Below, one piece after another: positions 26,364 through 34,985 of a DNA stretch of 64,000 bases. How positions within the stretch are numbered: the first letter of the stretch is position 1; every line of letters starts with the position of its first letter. The DNA is taken from positions 661,033-725,032 of the forward strand of contig NZ_WELG01000001.1 in the NCBI RefSeq assembly GCF_009184425.1. Direction: 5' to 3'. The notes beneath the pieces were generated by a model. The model was not told where the DNA came from. It searched no databases and saw only the letters and a program-made list of their open reading frames with translations. The translations under genes were made by a program, and so were the position numbers. The stretch comes from Flagellimonas olearia (lineage in GTDB: Bacteria; Bacteroidota; Bacteroidia; Flavobacteriales; Flavobacteriaceae).

Positions 26364-26846
26364 TTATCTGTAAAATAGTTGCGTAAAATACAGTACCCCT
26401 TCAGGGTCAGATTTAATACTTACTGCAGTAAAATCATAATTCCCTTCCATGACTTTTTGGTGGGTTGGACTTTTGGACCATGCATCAACCAAAGCTTCGG
26501 CAGAGATATATCTGCGTCCAAGATTCTCGGCCACATGACTCGCATTGGTCTCCATGGCCAATTCAGACGAGCGTTTTTCAAAATCCTTATGGCTTATTTC
26601 TCCATCCTTGACCATGGTATTGGTATGGGCTGTGGCATATGCGTAAGCGGTGACATTAAACTCTAAGGCAGTGAGGTTTTTAGAAAGGCGATATTCATTC
26701 ACAAGGTGCAAAACTTCCATTTCCATATCAGTGGCCGTGCTGGCCACAAAGAAAGCTTCTTCCTCATCTGTGGAGGAGGTGCTACATGAGACGAAAAATA
26801 CAGACAAAAACAGTAAGCGAACAACGGCGAATTTCATTCTTTTCAC
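26364..26846 (-). CDS. CAP (SCP/PR1-type) domain lipoprotein
   Basis: 160 residues. Lipobox VSCST near residue 20 predicts lipidation. Residues 42-158 form a CAP domain: VLHLVNEYRLSKNLTALEFN, AYATAHTNTMVKDGEISHKDFEKR, ENLGR and AWSKSPTHQKVMEGNY, with the family's His and Glu residues (AHTNTM, AENLG, PTHQK) kept. Extracytoplasmic; enzymatic or binding role of bacterial CAP proteins is mostly unproven. Single-gene unit with its own promoter. Confidence 0.85.
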   Translation of the reverse strand: MKRMKFAVVRLLFLSVFFVSCSTSSTDEEEAFFVASTATDMEMEVLHLVNEYRLSKNLTALEFNVTAYAYATAHTNTMVKDGEISHKDFEKRSSELAMETNASHVAENLGRRYISAEALVDAWSKSPTHQKVMEGNYDFTAVSIKSDPEGVLYFTQLFYR

Positions 26847-26869
26847 AGCGAATTTTTTAAAATCGTGTG

Positions 26870-26877
26870 CAAAAGTA
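26870..26877 (-). promoter_or_regulatory. -7 box (TACTTTTG) for the CAP lipoprotein
   Basis: On the minus strand TACTTTTG matches TAnnTTTG exactly. The start of transcription would be near 26863, about 17 bp before the ATG at 26846. I see no good TTG -33 at 19 bp distance, only a T-rich stretch. Confidence 0.45.
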
Positions 26878-27206
26878 GCTTGCTGTTCCAGTTAAAAAAC
26901 CATCAAAGTGAGTACTTTATATAAACGGTGGATAAAAGGCGATGAAGTGCGTGCTTTTCAAGTTTCACCCTGTGGTATGGCCAATAAATACAGCTCCTTA
27001 TCGATAAAACACATTCCGCCTTCCAACAGGATTTTGGTCACTATCCCATGAAAAAAAATCATGGAATGAAATCAATCTAAAGAAGAATGTCAGTGAAGGT
27101 TTTATTTTATTGTCAAATCAAACAAAATAAGCCCCTATGATTATCATTCTGTAAATTTCTTTTGTTTGTTTTGGATTTTGCCGTACTTCATCAAAAAATA
27201 TAGAAT
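26878..27206. other. intergenic region, possible short ORF remnant
   Basis: Region between the CAP gene and the nucleotidase gene. Apart from one 34-codon open frame (26958-27062, minus) I see only AT-rich DNA. A near-match -7 box TAAATTTC lies at 27152-27159. Confidence 0.5.
26958..27062 (-). CDS. possible small protein, 34 residues
   Basis: ATG at 27062 to TGA at 26958. The product has a hydrophobic start (MIFFHGIVTKILL) and an acidic/basic middle (FIDKEL). No recognised domain and no clear promoter. It may be a small gene, the end of a decayed one, or chance; the GC pattern looks coding-like (higher GC than the flanks), which is the only reason to list it. Confidence 0.25.
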   Translation of the reverse strand: MIFFHGIVTKILLEGGMCFIDKELYLLAIPQGET

Positions 27207-27728
27207 ATGATCATTTTTGTGGATATGGATGAGGTGATTGCGGATACCTACGGAGCGCATTTGGAATTGTACAACTCGGAATTCAATGCCCAAATAAAAC
27301 TCGAAGATTGCCATGGAAAAGGAATAAAGCAATGTGTTGCCGAAGAACATCTGGAAATGGTAAAGGGATATACGGCTCGGGATGGGTTTTTTAGAAACTT
27401 GGAGGTATTTCCAGACAGTCAGGAGGTTTTGCGGGAACTGTCCAAGGAGCATGAGGTCTACATTGCCTCCGCCGCCATGGAGTATCCAAACTCATTACGT
27501 GAAAAATCGGATTGGTTGGATGAACATTTTCCGTTCATCCCATGGCAACATCGCATTCTATGTGGTCATAAATATATTTTGAAAGGAGATTTGCTGATTG
27601 ATGATCATTCCCGTAACCTGAAACCCTTTGAAGGTAGAAAAATCATGTTTACTTCTCCCCACAACATGAGTGATACTGAGTTTGAACGCGCTGATAACTG
27701 GAAGGAAATCGCAGCCAAACTTTTGTAG
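27207..27728 (+). CDS. 5'(3')-deoxyribonucleotidase family HAD phosphatase
   Basis: 173 residues, HAD fold without transmembrane segments. Motif I FVDMDEVIAD (nucleophile Asp6, acid/base Asp8), motif II in YIASAAMEYP, Lys in GHKYILKGDLLIDD (motif III/IV with the metal Asp pair). This matches the NT5C (YorS-like) group that dephosphorylates deoxynucleoside monophosphates; substrate not certain. Followed 8 bp later by an esterase gene. Confidence 0.85.
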   Translation: MIIFVDMDEVIADTYGAHLELYNSEFNAQIKLEDCHGKGIKQCVAEEHLEMVKGYTARDGFFRNLEVFPDSQEVLRELSKEHEVYIASAAMEYPNSLREKSDWLDEHFPFIPWQHRILCGHKYILKGDLLIDDHSRNLKPFEGRKIMFTSPHNMSDTEFERADNWKEIAAKLL

Positions 27729-27736
27729 ATTTGTGA

Positions 27737-28465
27737 ATGCGATTATTTCTTAGGGTACCCCATACATTGCTTTTAGGCACTTTTTTATTGTTTCAAGCCT
27801 GTGCCGCCCAATCCAATCTCATTGAAGGGGAACAAGTGACCGTAACCAAGGAAACCCTACAGTATTATCTGTACTATCCTGAAGATTACCTATCCAACCC
27901 TTCACAAACCTATGGTTTGTTGCTCTTTTTGCACGGTGGAGGGGAATCTGGGGAATCTCAAGAGGAATTCAAAATGAATGAGCCCCCCAAACTTTTAAAA
28001 GAAGGAAAACAATTTCCATTTTTAATATTGGCGCCGCACAACCCCCATGAAAGAAAATGGTGGAATACGGAAGCCGTTATGCAACTTTTGGATTCCATTG
28101 TTGCCGAGAACAGGGTCGATATAAACAGAATATACCTGACAGGGATAAGTAGGGGAGGTAATGCCGTATGGGAGCTGGCTACCCAATACCCGGATAGGTT
28201 TGCTGCCATGGCGGTAGTATGTGGTATGGCGCCCTTACCATATGCCCATTGGATTGACAGGGAAATGCCCATTTGGGTGTTCCATGGCGAATTGGATGAA
28301 ACCATCCCGGTTGAGGAGTCCGATGCCATGGTGGAAAAGCTTAAATCAATGAATTACAATATCCAATATACAAGATATAAAGGGGTAGGCCATAATGCAT
28401 GGGACAGGGCTTACACCACAGATTCTTTGTATACTTGGTTTGCCAAACAAAAACGGATAAATTAA
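27737..28465 (+). CDS. exported alpha/beta hydrolase (LpqC/esterase type)
   Basis: 242 residues. Signal sequence with lipobox-like FQACAAQ. Oxyanion region LLLFLHGGGESG (about 62), nucleophile elbow TGISRGGNAVWE (Ser about 137), Asp in HGELDETIPVEES (about 184) and His in GVGHNAWDRA (about 216) complete the triad. Resembles poly(3-hydroxybutyrate) depolymerase/feruloyl esterase-type enzymes of Bacteroidetes. First of three consecutive genes for exported hydrolases. Confidence 0.8.
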   Translation: MRLFLRVPHTLLLGTFLLFQACAAQSNLIEGEQVTVTKETLQYYLYYPEDYLSNPSQTYGLLLFLHGGGESGESQEEFKMNEPPKLLKEGKQFPFLILAPHNPHERKWWNTEAVMQLLDSIVAENRVDINRIYLTGISRGGNAVWELATQYPDRFAAMAVVCGMAPLPYAHWIDREMPIWVFHGELDETIPVEESDAMVEKLKSMNYNIQYTRYKGVGHNAWDRAYTTDSLYTWFAKQKRIN

Positions 28466-28470
28466 ATGTT

Positions 28471-29190
28471 ATGAGATATTGCATCATGTTCCTGGGGTTG
28501 ATGTCTATTTTTTCCGGTTGCCAAGGAAAACCGAAAGAAGCCAAAACGGAGGAATCGGTTGAAATGGTTACAACGGAGCCGGTAGACTCCATCGTGGTCC
28601 AAGAACCTCAAGGAGCATTAAAAACTTTTGAAGGTCTGGCAGACACCACCTTTGTACGTTTGGCGGATTTTAGCAACGACTTTGCCTATGACCTGAGATA
28701 CGCCACGGAAAATAATTTCCTAAAGGCAAAGGTGTACGACTGCGCGGAGTGTTATACACGGGTAAAAACAGCCAAAGCGCTTATCAAGGCCAATGCCGAT
28801 TTTAAAGAAAAGGGGGTAAGAATAAAGTTTTTTGATTGTTACCGACCCAATTCCGTTCAATATAAAATGTGGGCCATTGTGCCCAACCCCCAATATGTGG
28901 CCAATCCGGAGAAGGGATCCATCCATAATAAAGGTGGTGCGGTGGACATTACTTTGGAAGATTTGGAGGGAAACGAATTGGATATGGGGACGGACTTCGA
29001 TTTTTTTGGGAAAAGGGCCTATCATGACAACCTGGACCTACCAAAAGAAATCCTGGAGAATAGAAAACTGCTGAAGGAAACCATGGAGTCCCATGGGTTT
29101 TGGTCCATAAGAACCGAGTGGTGGCATTATAATCTTTCAGCAGGTTCCAATGATAAAGTGGCCAATTTTAAATGGGAATGTCCTGAGTGA
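28471..29190 (+). CDS. D-alanyl-D-alanine dipeptidase (VanX/DdpX family) lipoprotein
   Basis: Translation from the ATG at 28471 gives a 239-residue lipoprotein (SIFSGCQGK lipobox); the open frame extends further upstream but would run into the esterase gene. Family motifs: DLRYATENNF, CYRPNSVQYKMW (substrate Arg), SIHNKGGAVDIT (zinc His and Asp) and TEWWHYNL (catalytic Glu, zinc His). Known reaction: hydrolysis of D-Ala-D-Ala. Being exported and without vanRS/vanHA, it more likely recycles peptidoglycan dipeptides than gives glycopeptide resistance. It could feed D-Ala to the dat operon (18252-19130). Confidence 0.88.
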   Translation: MRYCIMFLGLMSIFSGCQGKPKEAKTEESVEMVTTEPVDSIVVQEPQGALKTFEGLADTTFVRLADFSNDFAYDLRYATENNFLKAKVYDCAECYTRVKTAKALIKANADFKEKGVRIKFFDCYRPNSVQYKMWAIVPNPQYVANPEKGSIHNKGGAVDITLEDLEGNELDMGTDFDFFGKRAYHDNLDLPKEILENRKLLKETMESHGFWSIRTEWWHYNLSAGSNDKVANFKWECPE

Positions 29191-29203
29191 AAATAATCAA
29201 GAT

Positions 29204-30136
29204 ATGATGAAAACAATTAAAAAGTTAGCTCTAGTATTTGTATTCATTTCTGTAAACGCATCAGCACAAGATGCTATTGTGCCGCTTTGGCCCAATGCAG
29301 TTCCCAACCAAAATATGGATACCGATGAAAAGGAGCAAGTAGAGTATAGGGAGTCAGGTATAATTTGGGTCACCAATGTTCAAAAGCCAACCTTGGAGGT
29401 GTATCTTCCTGCAAAGGGAAATGCCAATGGGAAGGCTGTAGTTATTTTCCCTGGCGGTGGATATTCCGGATTGGCGTACGATTGGGAAGGTAGGGATATC
29501 GCCAAGGCTCTAAATGGAAATGGTGTTGCTGGAATAGTGGTGAAGTATCGATTGCCACGTTCCAAATCGATTGTGGCAGACCAACACATAGTTCCCCTGC
29601 AAGATGCCCAACGGGCCATCAGGTTGGTGCGTAGCAAAGCCAAAGAGTGGAATTTGGCGGAAAATGAAATTGGTGTCATGGGGTTCTCCGCAGGAGGACA
29701 TCTGGCTTCTACCTTGGGCACACATTTTGAAGACGTGGTATACCCAGCACAGGATGTCATTGATGGGATTTCTGCCCGTCCGGATTTTATGGCGTTGATC
29801 TATCCCGTCATCACGCTTAAGGAGCCTGCCGTGAATATGGGGTCAAGGGAATCCTTGGTGGGTAAGGAGCCTACCATGGAACAATTGAATTATTTGTCCA
29901 ACGAAAAACAAGTGAAGGACAATACACCCCCAACTTTTTTACTTCATGCAGCAGATGATAATCCAGTGCCCGTGGAGAACAGTCTTATGTTTTTTGAAGC
30001 TTTAAAGGCCCATAACATTTCGACTACCATGCACATTTACCCTTCGGGTGGACATGGTTTTTCTTTAGGGCATAAGAACAAGGGATTAAAAAATTGGCTT
30101 GATCTTTTTGTTGCTTGGCTTGAGAATTTAGATTAA
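29204..30136 (+). CDS. secreted alpha/beta hydrolase, BD-FAE / acetyl-esterase type
   Basis: 310 residues from the ATG at 29204 (signal peptide VFVFISVNASAQ; the open frame upstream overlaps the dipeptidase gene). VIFPGGGYSGLAYDWEG is the HGG-type oxyanion motif, VMGFSAGGHLAST the nucleophile elbow, LLHAADDNPVPVENS the Asp and YPSGGHGFSLG the His. The pattern matches bifunctional xylan/feruloyl-ester esterases and other carbohydrate acetyl esterases. Natural substrate unknown. Its 3' end overlaps the converging methyltransferase gene by 4 bp. Confidence 0.85.
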   Translation: MMKTIKKLALVFVFISVNASAQDAIVPLWPNAVPNQNMDTDEKEQVEYRESGIIWVTNVQKPTLEVYLPAKGNANGKAVVIFPGGGYSGLAYDWEGRDIAKALNGNGVAGIVVKYRLPRSKSIVADQHIVPLQDAQRAIRLVRSKAKEWNLAENEIGVMGFSAGGHLASTLGTHFEDVVYPAQDVIDGISARPDFMALIYPVITLKEPAVNMGSRESLVGKEPTMEQLNYLSNEKQVKDNTPPTFLLHAADDNPVPVENSLMFFEALKAHNISTTMHIYPSGGHGFSLGHKNKGLKNWLDLFVAWLENLD

Positions 30137-31317
30137 TCCAGTACTTTGGAACAGTCAAGAACCAACAAAGAATCGTCATGGTTTTTGGTAAAGAATAGAT
30201 AGCGATCTCCTCCGTCCTTAATTTTATGTTTTTTTCGTATTTCGGCCACAGATAGTGGAAAGTTTCGGGTGGTGACGTTGGCCTTAGTCTGTGAAAAGCT
30301 TCGCAAGGTCTTTTTTGAATAGGGGAGAACCTGTACTATGGAAAACCTTCTCCCTGGGAATTCCACCAGTGTTTCGGACGTGTACAAATGGGAGTGCTGG
30401 TGTAACTTTTGCAATCCATATTTCTCCCCCACGATTTTAAATCCACCGGATTTTAAAATGGCGGCATTGGGTTCATAAAGGAACCTTTGGGGGCTCCCCA
30501 ATTTCGTGGAACTTACTTTTTCTTCATTAAGGACAAAGTCGAATACAACCTCTCTGTCATGGGTGAAATTGATGGTCTTGATCATGACATCCCCGGTGTG
30601 ATGCTGTTCCAATAGGTAGAGCAATTCCTTTACCTCGTTATTGACGGCCACCACATGGACTTCCTTTACAAAACTAAGTTCTTCCAAGCCTTGGGTGAGG
30701 TCCAAAATAGGTGAAACTTTTATCAAGACTTTTTGGGTATGGTTAAAAAGAAGGGGTAGTTGTTCAGGAATATTGGGAAGGCAATCCTTGAGCAAAAAAA
30801 CCTTTCCGATGTTCTCATTTCTTCGTGATGGATCTACAAAAATCCAGTCGTATTTCTGAGAGTTGTTTTGTAAATAATGAATGCCATCCTCCGGAACGCA
30901 AGTGATGTTTTCCTGTCCTAAAACCCCAAAATTATAGGTGGCAATTTCACTGAGTTCCGTATTGATTTCACAATGAAATACCTTCTCGATTTTTTTCGAA
31001 AAAAAGTAGGCATCAACCCCAAATCCTCCGGTAAGATCTAACAGGTTTTTTCCGTCTACCAAGCCAGCCTTATAACGAGCTGTTTGCTCGGAACTGGTCT
31101 GTTCAATATTCAGCTTATTGGGGTAATATATGTTTGGGGTAGTGAACCAGGTTGGAAGCTTGTCCTTGCATTTTTTCTTGGCTTCGAGCTGCTCTACCAG
31201 CTCTTTTTGGGAAATCCCGTCAAAAAGGGGTTTTTGGAGTAAAACTGACAGCGTGTCAGTATCCCAATTTTCATTTATAAATAATTGTACACCAGTATGT
31301 AATATCAATTTATTCAA
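30133..31317 (-). CDS. class I SAM-dependent methyltransferase with THUMP-like domain
   Basis: 394 residues. SAM-binding motif I is LLDLTGGFGVDAYFFS (about 94-108), acidic motif II FHCEINTELSEIA, and VDPSRR (about 178) stands where nucleic-acid methyltransferases have DPPR. N-terminal 90 residues are helical. The C-terminal part (about 290-390; LVEFPGRRFSIVQVLPYSKK, RNFPLSVAEIRKKHKIKDGG) is the THUMP-like domain found only with this methyltransferase type in Bacteroidetes. RNA target likely but not known. Gap to the transporter gene is 7 bp. Confidence 0.8.
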   Translation of the reverse strand: MNKLILHTGVQLFINENWDTDTLSVLLQKPLFDGISQKELVEQLEAKKKCKDKLPTWFTTPNIYYPNKLNIEQTSSEQTARYKAGLVDGKNLLDLTGGFGVDAYFFSKKIEKVFHCEINTELSEIATYNFGVLGQENITCVPEDGIHYLQNNSQKYDWIFVDPSRRNENIGKVFLLKDCLPNIPEQLPLLFNHTQKVLIKVSPILDLTQGLEELSFVKEVHVVAVNNEVKELLYLLEQHHTGDVMIKTINFTHDREVVFDFVLNEEKVSSTKLGSPQRFLYEPNAAILKSGGFKIVGEKYGLQKLHQHSHLYTSETLVEFPGRRFSIVQVLPYSKKTLRSFSQTKANVTTRNFPLSVAEIRKKHKIKDGGDRYLFFTKNHDDSLLVLDCSKVLD

Positions 31318-31324
31318 ACTGACA

Positions 31325-32425
31325 CTATAAGTTTTTGGTCAATTTCTTCACAAAGGAATATTCCGCCAAAAATTCCTTTAAAATCACCTTTATGGCGGTA
31401 TATCCAGGTACGGCAACCACCATCCCGACCACTCCAAAAAGTAGTCCAGCGATAATGATCACCAAGAAGATTTCAAGGGGATGTGACTTTACGCTGGTCG
31501 AAAAAATAAAGGGTTGTGAAAAGAAATTATCCACCAATTGACCAATGGTCAAACCGATTAAAACATACATGGCTTTGGGCAGGATAACGGTGCTAAAATC
31601 GGCTCCCAAAAAACTGGTCATGGTAAGGGTCACCATGATCACTCCGCCAATGATCGGACCAATGTATGGGATAATGTTGAACAGGGCGCAGAGGAAGGCA
31701 ATCACAATTGCATTTTCCACGCCAACAATCAACAGTGCAATAGTGTAAATCACAAACAGGATAAAAAGCTGAAGAAGGATGCCCGCAAAATATCTTGAGA
31801 GCAATCCGTTGATTTTATCAATGGATTTTACGAGGTTACTTTCCTTGTCATCGGGAACGAAAGTAAGCATACCATTTTGGAACAATTTGCTGTCCTTTAA
31901 AAAGAAAAAGGAGATGAACAGCACCGAGAACAGACCTATGCTAAAATTGCTCAGTACATTCATAAATGAATTGAGAAAATTGGGAATGAACCCCAAGTCA
32001 AGACCTTTAAGAAAACTTTCCTCCAAATGGGATTCCTCCACCAAGCGTTCCACGTTTCCGGAAGAGGCCCCAAAATATTCCAAAATCTGAAAATACAGTT
32101 TGTTGATATCGCCTTTTAACGCTTCAATATCCAACAGGGAAAGGTTTTTGCTCTGTTCCGAGATCAGGGGTACAAAAAGCGCCAATATGCCCATAAAAAT
32201 ACCGAGCATGAAAATCATGGTGGCAATTACGGCAAGCGTGTTGGGGAACTTAAGCTTTCTTCGTAAAAAGAGAACCACGGGCCTGCCCAAAAGGGCAATT
32301 ACCGAGGCAATGGCCAAATAGGTAATCACGGATTGAATTTTGTACAGAAAGTAGCCCAAAAGAACCACGCCCACAATAATGGCAACGGCCCTTAGAATTC
32401 CATTGGCAATGGTCTTTGAGGTCAT
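31325..32425 (-). CDS. AI-2E family (PerM-type) transporter
   Basis: 366 residues, about eight hydrophobic membrane segments. Family signatures: ASVIALLGRPVVLFLRRKL near the N-terminus, the long cytoplasmic-predicted middle region, SVLFISFFFLKDSKLF, and LCALFNIIPYIGPIIGG plus QPFIFSTSVKSHPLEIFLVIIIAGLLFGVVGMVVAVPG. The family includes reported autoinducer-2 exporters and sodium/proton antiporters; the substrate here is unknown. Starts 3 bp after the DUF4159 gene. Confidence 0.88.
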   Translation of the reverse strand: MTSKTIANGILRAVAIIVGVVLLGYFLYKIQSVITYLAIASVIALLGRPVVLFLRRKLKFPNTLAVIATMIFMLGIFMGILALFVPLISEQSKNLSLLDIEALKGDINKLYFQILEYFGASSGNVERLVEESHLEESFLKGLDLGFIPNFLNSFMNVLSNFSIGLFSVLFISFFFLKDSKLFQNGMLTFVPDDKESNLVKSIDKINGLLSRYFAGILLQLFILFVIYTIALLIVGVENAIVIAFLCALFNIIPYIGPIIGGVIMVTLTMTSFLGADFSTVILPKAMYVLIGLTIGQLVDNFFSQPFIFSTSVKSHPLEIFLVIIIAGLLFGVVGMVVAVPGYTAIKVILKEFLAEYSFVKKLTKNL

Positions 32426-32428
32426 AGA

Positions 32429-33079
32429 TTAGCTTTTAAAGGCATATTCAACAATATTGGAACCCATTTGCAGTGCCTTCAACCGTACCTCTTCGGGGTC
32501 GTTGTGCACCGATGGGTCTTCCCAGCCATCCCCTAGATCACATTCAAAGGTAAAGAGCAAGAGTAGCCTGCCCTTGTCAAAAATACCTAAGGCTTGAGGT
32601 CTCTTGCCATCGTGCTCGTGTATTTTGGGAAGTCCGTTGGGGAACTTGAATTTTTGATCAAAAATGGGGTGGTCCGAGCCCAGTTCTTCCAATTGTTTAT
32701 CAGGAAATACCTTGAGAAGTTCCCTTCTCAGGTAGGGTTCCATTCCATAATTGTCATCAATATGTAAAAAACCACCGGAAAGGAGGTAGGTCCTCAGATT
32801 TTGGGCCTCTTCGTCTGTAAAAAAGACGTTGCCATGCCCGGTCATATGCAGAAAAGGATACTTGAATAGGGTAATGCTTCCTGTTTCTACCGTTTCTGGT
32901 TCCGGATTGATTTTGGTGCCGATGGCATTGTTGCAAAACGCAATGAGGTTGGGCAAGGCCGTTGGGTTGGAATACCAGTCCCCACCCCCTCCATACTTAA
33001 GGATGGCAATCTCTTGGGCGCCCACTGTGCCCATCATAAAAAAAGTTAAAATGCAACCTAGTCTGGTAAGTTGTCCCAT
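32429..33079 (-). CDS. secreted DUF4159 protein
   Basis: 216 residues from the ATG at 33079, with signal peptide LGCILTFFMMGTVGAQ. A TTG at 33097 is a possible earlier start but would fall at the predicted transcription start. The body matches DUF4159: KYGGGGDWYSNPTALPNL, FLHMTGHGNVFFTDEEAQNLRTYLLSGGFLHIDDNYGMEP and LLFTFECDLGDGWED, a ThuA/glutamine-amidotransferase-like fold. Function unknown in general. First gene of a three-gene operon with an AI-2E transporter and a methyltransferase. Confidence 0.82.
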   Translation of the reverse strand: MGQLTRLGCILTFFMMGTVGAQEIAILKYGGGGDWYSNPTALPNLIAFCNNAIGTKINPEPETVETGSITLFKYPFLHMTGHGNVFFTDEEAQNLRTYLLSGGFLHIDDNYGMEPYLRRELLKVFPDKQLEELGSDHPIFDQKFKFPNGLPKIHEHDGKRPQALGIFDKGRLLLLFTFECDLGDGWEDPSVHNDPEEVRLKALQMGSNIVEYAFKS

Positions 33080-33102
33080 GGATTTGCGATTAACCAACTA
33101 CT

Positions 33103-33110
33103 CAAAAGTA
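33103..33110 (-). promoter_or_regulatory. -7 box (TACTTTTG) of the DUF4159 operon
   Basis: Exact TAnnTTTG match on the minus strand. It predicts a transcription start near 33096 and a 17-bp leader before the ATG at 33079. It sits inside the short gap to the divergent DUF1223 gene. No good -33 TTG seen. Confidence 0.45.
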
Positions 33111-33118
33111 CGGTATTC

Positions 33119-33898
33119 ATGATTAAAAAAGCCATAATTGCCTCATTTGCCTTTTTTGCGATGTCCTTGATGGCGCTCTACACGGCACGGACCAAGGAGG
33201 TTTCAAGTTTCATACCGGCAATGGAAACCCAAGAAGCACCTGTGGTGGTCTTGGAGCTCTTTACTTCCCAAGGGTGTTCCAGTTGTCCGCCGGCCGATAT
33301 TCTTTTGGATAAGGTGAAAAGGGAATTTCCCAATGAGGTTTTTGCACTTTCCTATCATGTGGATTATTGGGACTATATAGGATGGAAGGACCCTTTTGCC
33401 AAACCGGGCCATAGCCTTAAGCAGCGTGAATACAATAAAAAGTTGGGTTACGATGGCAACTATACCCCTGAGATGGTACTTAATGGGAGTCTTCATTTTG
33501 TGGGATCCAACAAAGTCAAACTCTATGAAGAAATCAATTCCCATCTAAAAGAGAAGGCCCAGAACGGAATTCAGATACATAATGTTGTTGCTGATGCGAA
33601 TGCCGTTTCGTTTGAATATGCCGCTACGGGGGACTTGGGCCATAAAGTGTTGCGGGCCATTTTGGTGATCGATGAACGAACCACAGAAGTGAAACGAGGA
33701 GAGAATCGGAATAGGACTTTGCAGAACAGCAATATTGTGGTAGAGGAAGCTTATTTGGATTTGGAGGCTTCGGCTGGAAAAACTAGTATAAAAATTCCCC
33801 AATTGGTTTTGGAATCTGACAGTCTGACCCTTGTCTTGTTAGTCGAAACTGAAAATCTTGACATCACTGCTGCAGCCAAGGCCCAAGTAAAGCGCTAA
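33119..33898 (+). CDS. exported DUF1223 thioredoxin-fold protein
   Basis: 259 residues from the ATG at 33119 (signal anchor AIIASFAFFAMSLMALYTA). VVVLELFTSQGCSSCPPADILL has the family's CxxC with trailing PPAD, YHVDYWDYIGWKDPFA and YTPEMVLNGSLHFVGS are also family motifs. The fold is thioredoxin-like, so a thiol-based redox role in the periplasm is plausible but unproven. Converges with rsmE, 4-bp overlap of stop codons. Confidence 0.82.
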   Translation: MIKKAIIASFAFFAMSLMALYTARTKEVSSFIPAMETQEAPVVVLELFTSQGCSSCPPADILLDKVKREFPNEVFALSYHVDYWDYIGWKDPFAKPGHSLKQREYNKKLGYDGNYTPEMVLNGSLHFVGSNKVKLYEEINSHLKEKAQNGIQIHNVVADANAVSFEYAATGDLGHKVLRAILVIDERTTEVKRGENRNRTLQNSNIVVEEAYLDLEASAGKTSIKIPQLVLESDSLTLVLLVETENLDITAAAKAQVKR

Positions 33899-34599
33899 CT
33901 GTTAATGATGGCCACGGTGGTACAGGCCACAATTGCCGCGGTTTCAGTACGTAATCGGGTATTGCCCAAAGAAATGGGGATGAATCCCTTTTTACGGGCC
34001 AAGTCAATTTCTTCTTTGGAAAAATCTCCTTCGGGACCGATAAGGATGGTAAGGTCCATATCGGAAATGACCTTTCGTTTAAGCTCCATCTTTTCACCAT
34101 CATCACAATGCGCAATGAATTTGAGGCCTGTTTGTTCCTGTTCCAAAAAGTCCCTGAGAGGTATCGCAGGATTCAGTTTGGGCAATACGGTCTGTAAGGA
34201 TTGCTTCATGGCCGATTGCAGTACACGCTCCATACGGTCCTGTTTGACCACTTTTCGTTCGGAATGATCGCAAATGATCGGGGTGATCTCATCCACTCCG
34301 ATTTCGGTGGCTTTTTCCAAAAACCATTCGTAGCGATCGTTCATTTTGGTGGGGGCCACTACCATGTGTAGCGCATATCTTTTGGGGATGGTCTTGTGTT
34401 TTGATACAATCGTTGCCCTGCATCGCTTTGGGTCGGAAACAATGATTTCCGCTTCGTATCGGTATCCCTTTCCATTGGTGATATGAACAATATCCCCCTC
34501 TTTTTTCCGAAGGACTTTGGCAATGTGCTTGCTTTCTTCGGGAGGAAAGGTGAATTGGGTAACGCTGTTGTCCAACAAAGGGTTATAGAAAAGTTGCAT
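33895..34599 (-). CDS. rsmE: 16S rRNA (uracil(1498)-N(3))-methyltransferase
   Basis: 234 residues. N-terminal PUA-like domain (HIAKVLRKKEGDIVHITNGKG) and C-terminal SPOUT methyltransferase domain with the trefoil-knot motifs LHMVVAPTKMNDRYEWFLEKATEIGVDEITPI, ILIGPEGDFSKEEI and SLGNTRLRTETAAI. Methylates N3 of U1498 in 16S rRNA. Last gene of the tsaD operon, 3 bp after the TfoX-like gene. Confidence 0.95.
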   Translation of the reverse strand: MQLFYNPLLDNSVTQFTFPPEESKHIAKVLRKKEGDIVHITNGKGYRYEAEIIVSDPKRCRATIVSKHKTIPKRYALHMVVAPTKMNDRYEWFLEKATEIGVDEITPIICDHSERKVVKQDRMERVLQSAMKQSLQTVLPKLNPAIPLRDFLEQEQTGLKFIAHCDDGEKMELKRKVISDMDLTILIGPEGDFSKEEIDLARKKGFIPISLGNTRLRTETAAIVACTTVAIINS

Positions 34600-34602
34600 A
34601 GG

Positions 34603-34929
34603 CTATAGTTTGGTTTTGGCGTGTTCCAGGCCCAGTTCAATCCATTGGTGCAATTGTTCCTCAGTGACAAAGCCTTTTTGGGAGACAAAGACAAATTCTT
34701 TCATGGGTTTCCCGGTAAAATCCATGGGTCGTACACATTCCTGCTGCAAGATACGGTCCATTTTCGCTCGAACCACACGAACCATCAATTCGTCTTTTAC
34801 CACACCCACGGTCATTTTGCCTTCATGTAGAAAAGCAATGCCCCCGAACATTTTCTTTTCGGTAAACTCTTCTGGTAAGAGACCCAATAGATATTGGACC
34901 CTACGGGCTATTTCTTCATTGTAGGCCAT
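34603..34929 (-). CDS. TfoX N-terminal domain protein
   Basis: 108 residues from the ATG at 34929, where the conserved family start MAYNEEIARRVQYLL begins; a TTG at 34953 would add eight residues. KKMFGGIAFLHEGKMTVGVVKDELMVRV is the TfoX N-terminal domain core. It lacks the C-terminal domain of full TfoX competence regulators, so a role in competence cannot be inferred. Between tsaD and rsmE, likely co-transcribed. Confidence 0.85.
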   Translation of the reverse strand: MAYNEEIARRVQYLLGLLPEEFTEKKMFGGIAFLHEGKMTVGVVKDELMVRVVRAKMDRILQQECVRPMDFTGKPMKEFVFVSQKGFVTEEQLHQWIELGLEHAKTKL

Positions 34930-34985
34930 GTGCCGGTATTCTGCTATGCTCAAATATCCGAATAATCCATGAATCTAGGGATGTC

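Noticed and set aside
27042-27068. CCATGA/TCATGG inverted repeat around a T-run as a terminator
   Set aside because: Six-pair stem with a poly-A/T loop; it overlaps the possible small ORF and has no following T-tract.
28399-28470. Longer start for the VanX-type dipeptidase
   Set aside because: It would lie inside the esterase gene and destroy the lipoprotein signal.
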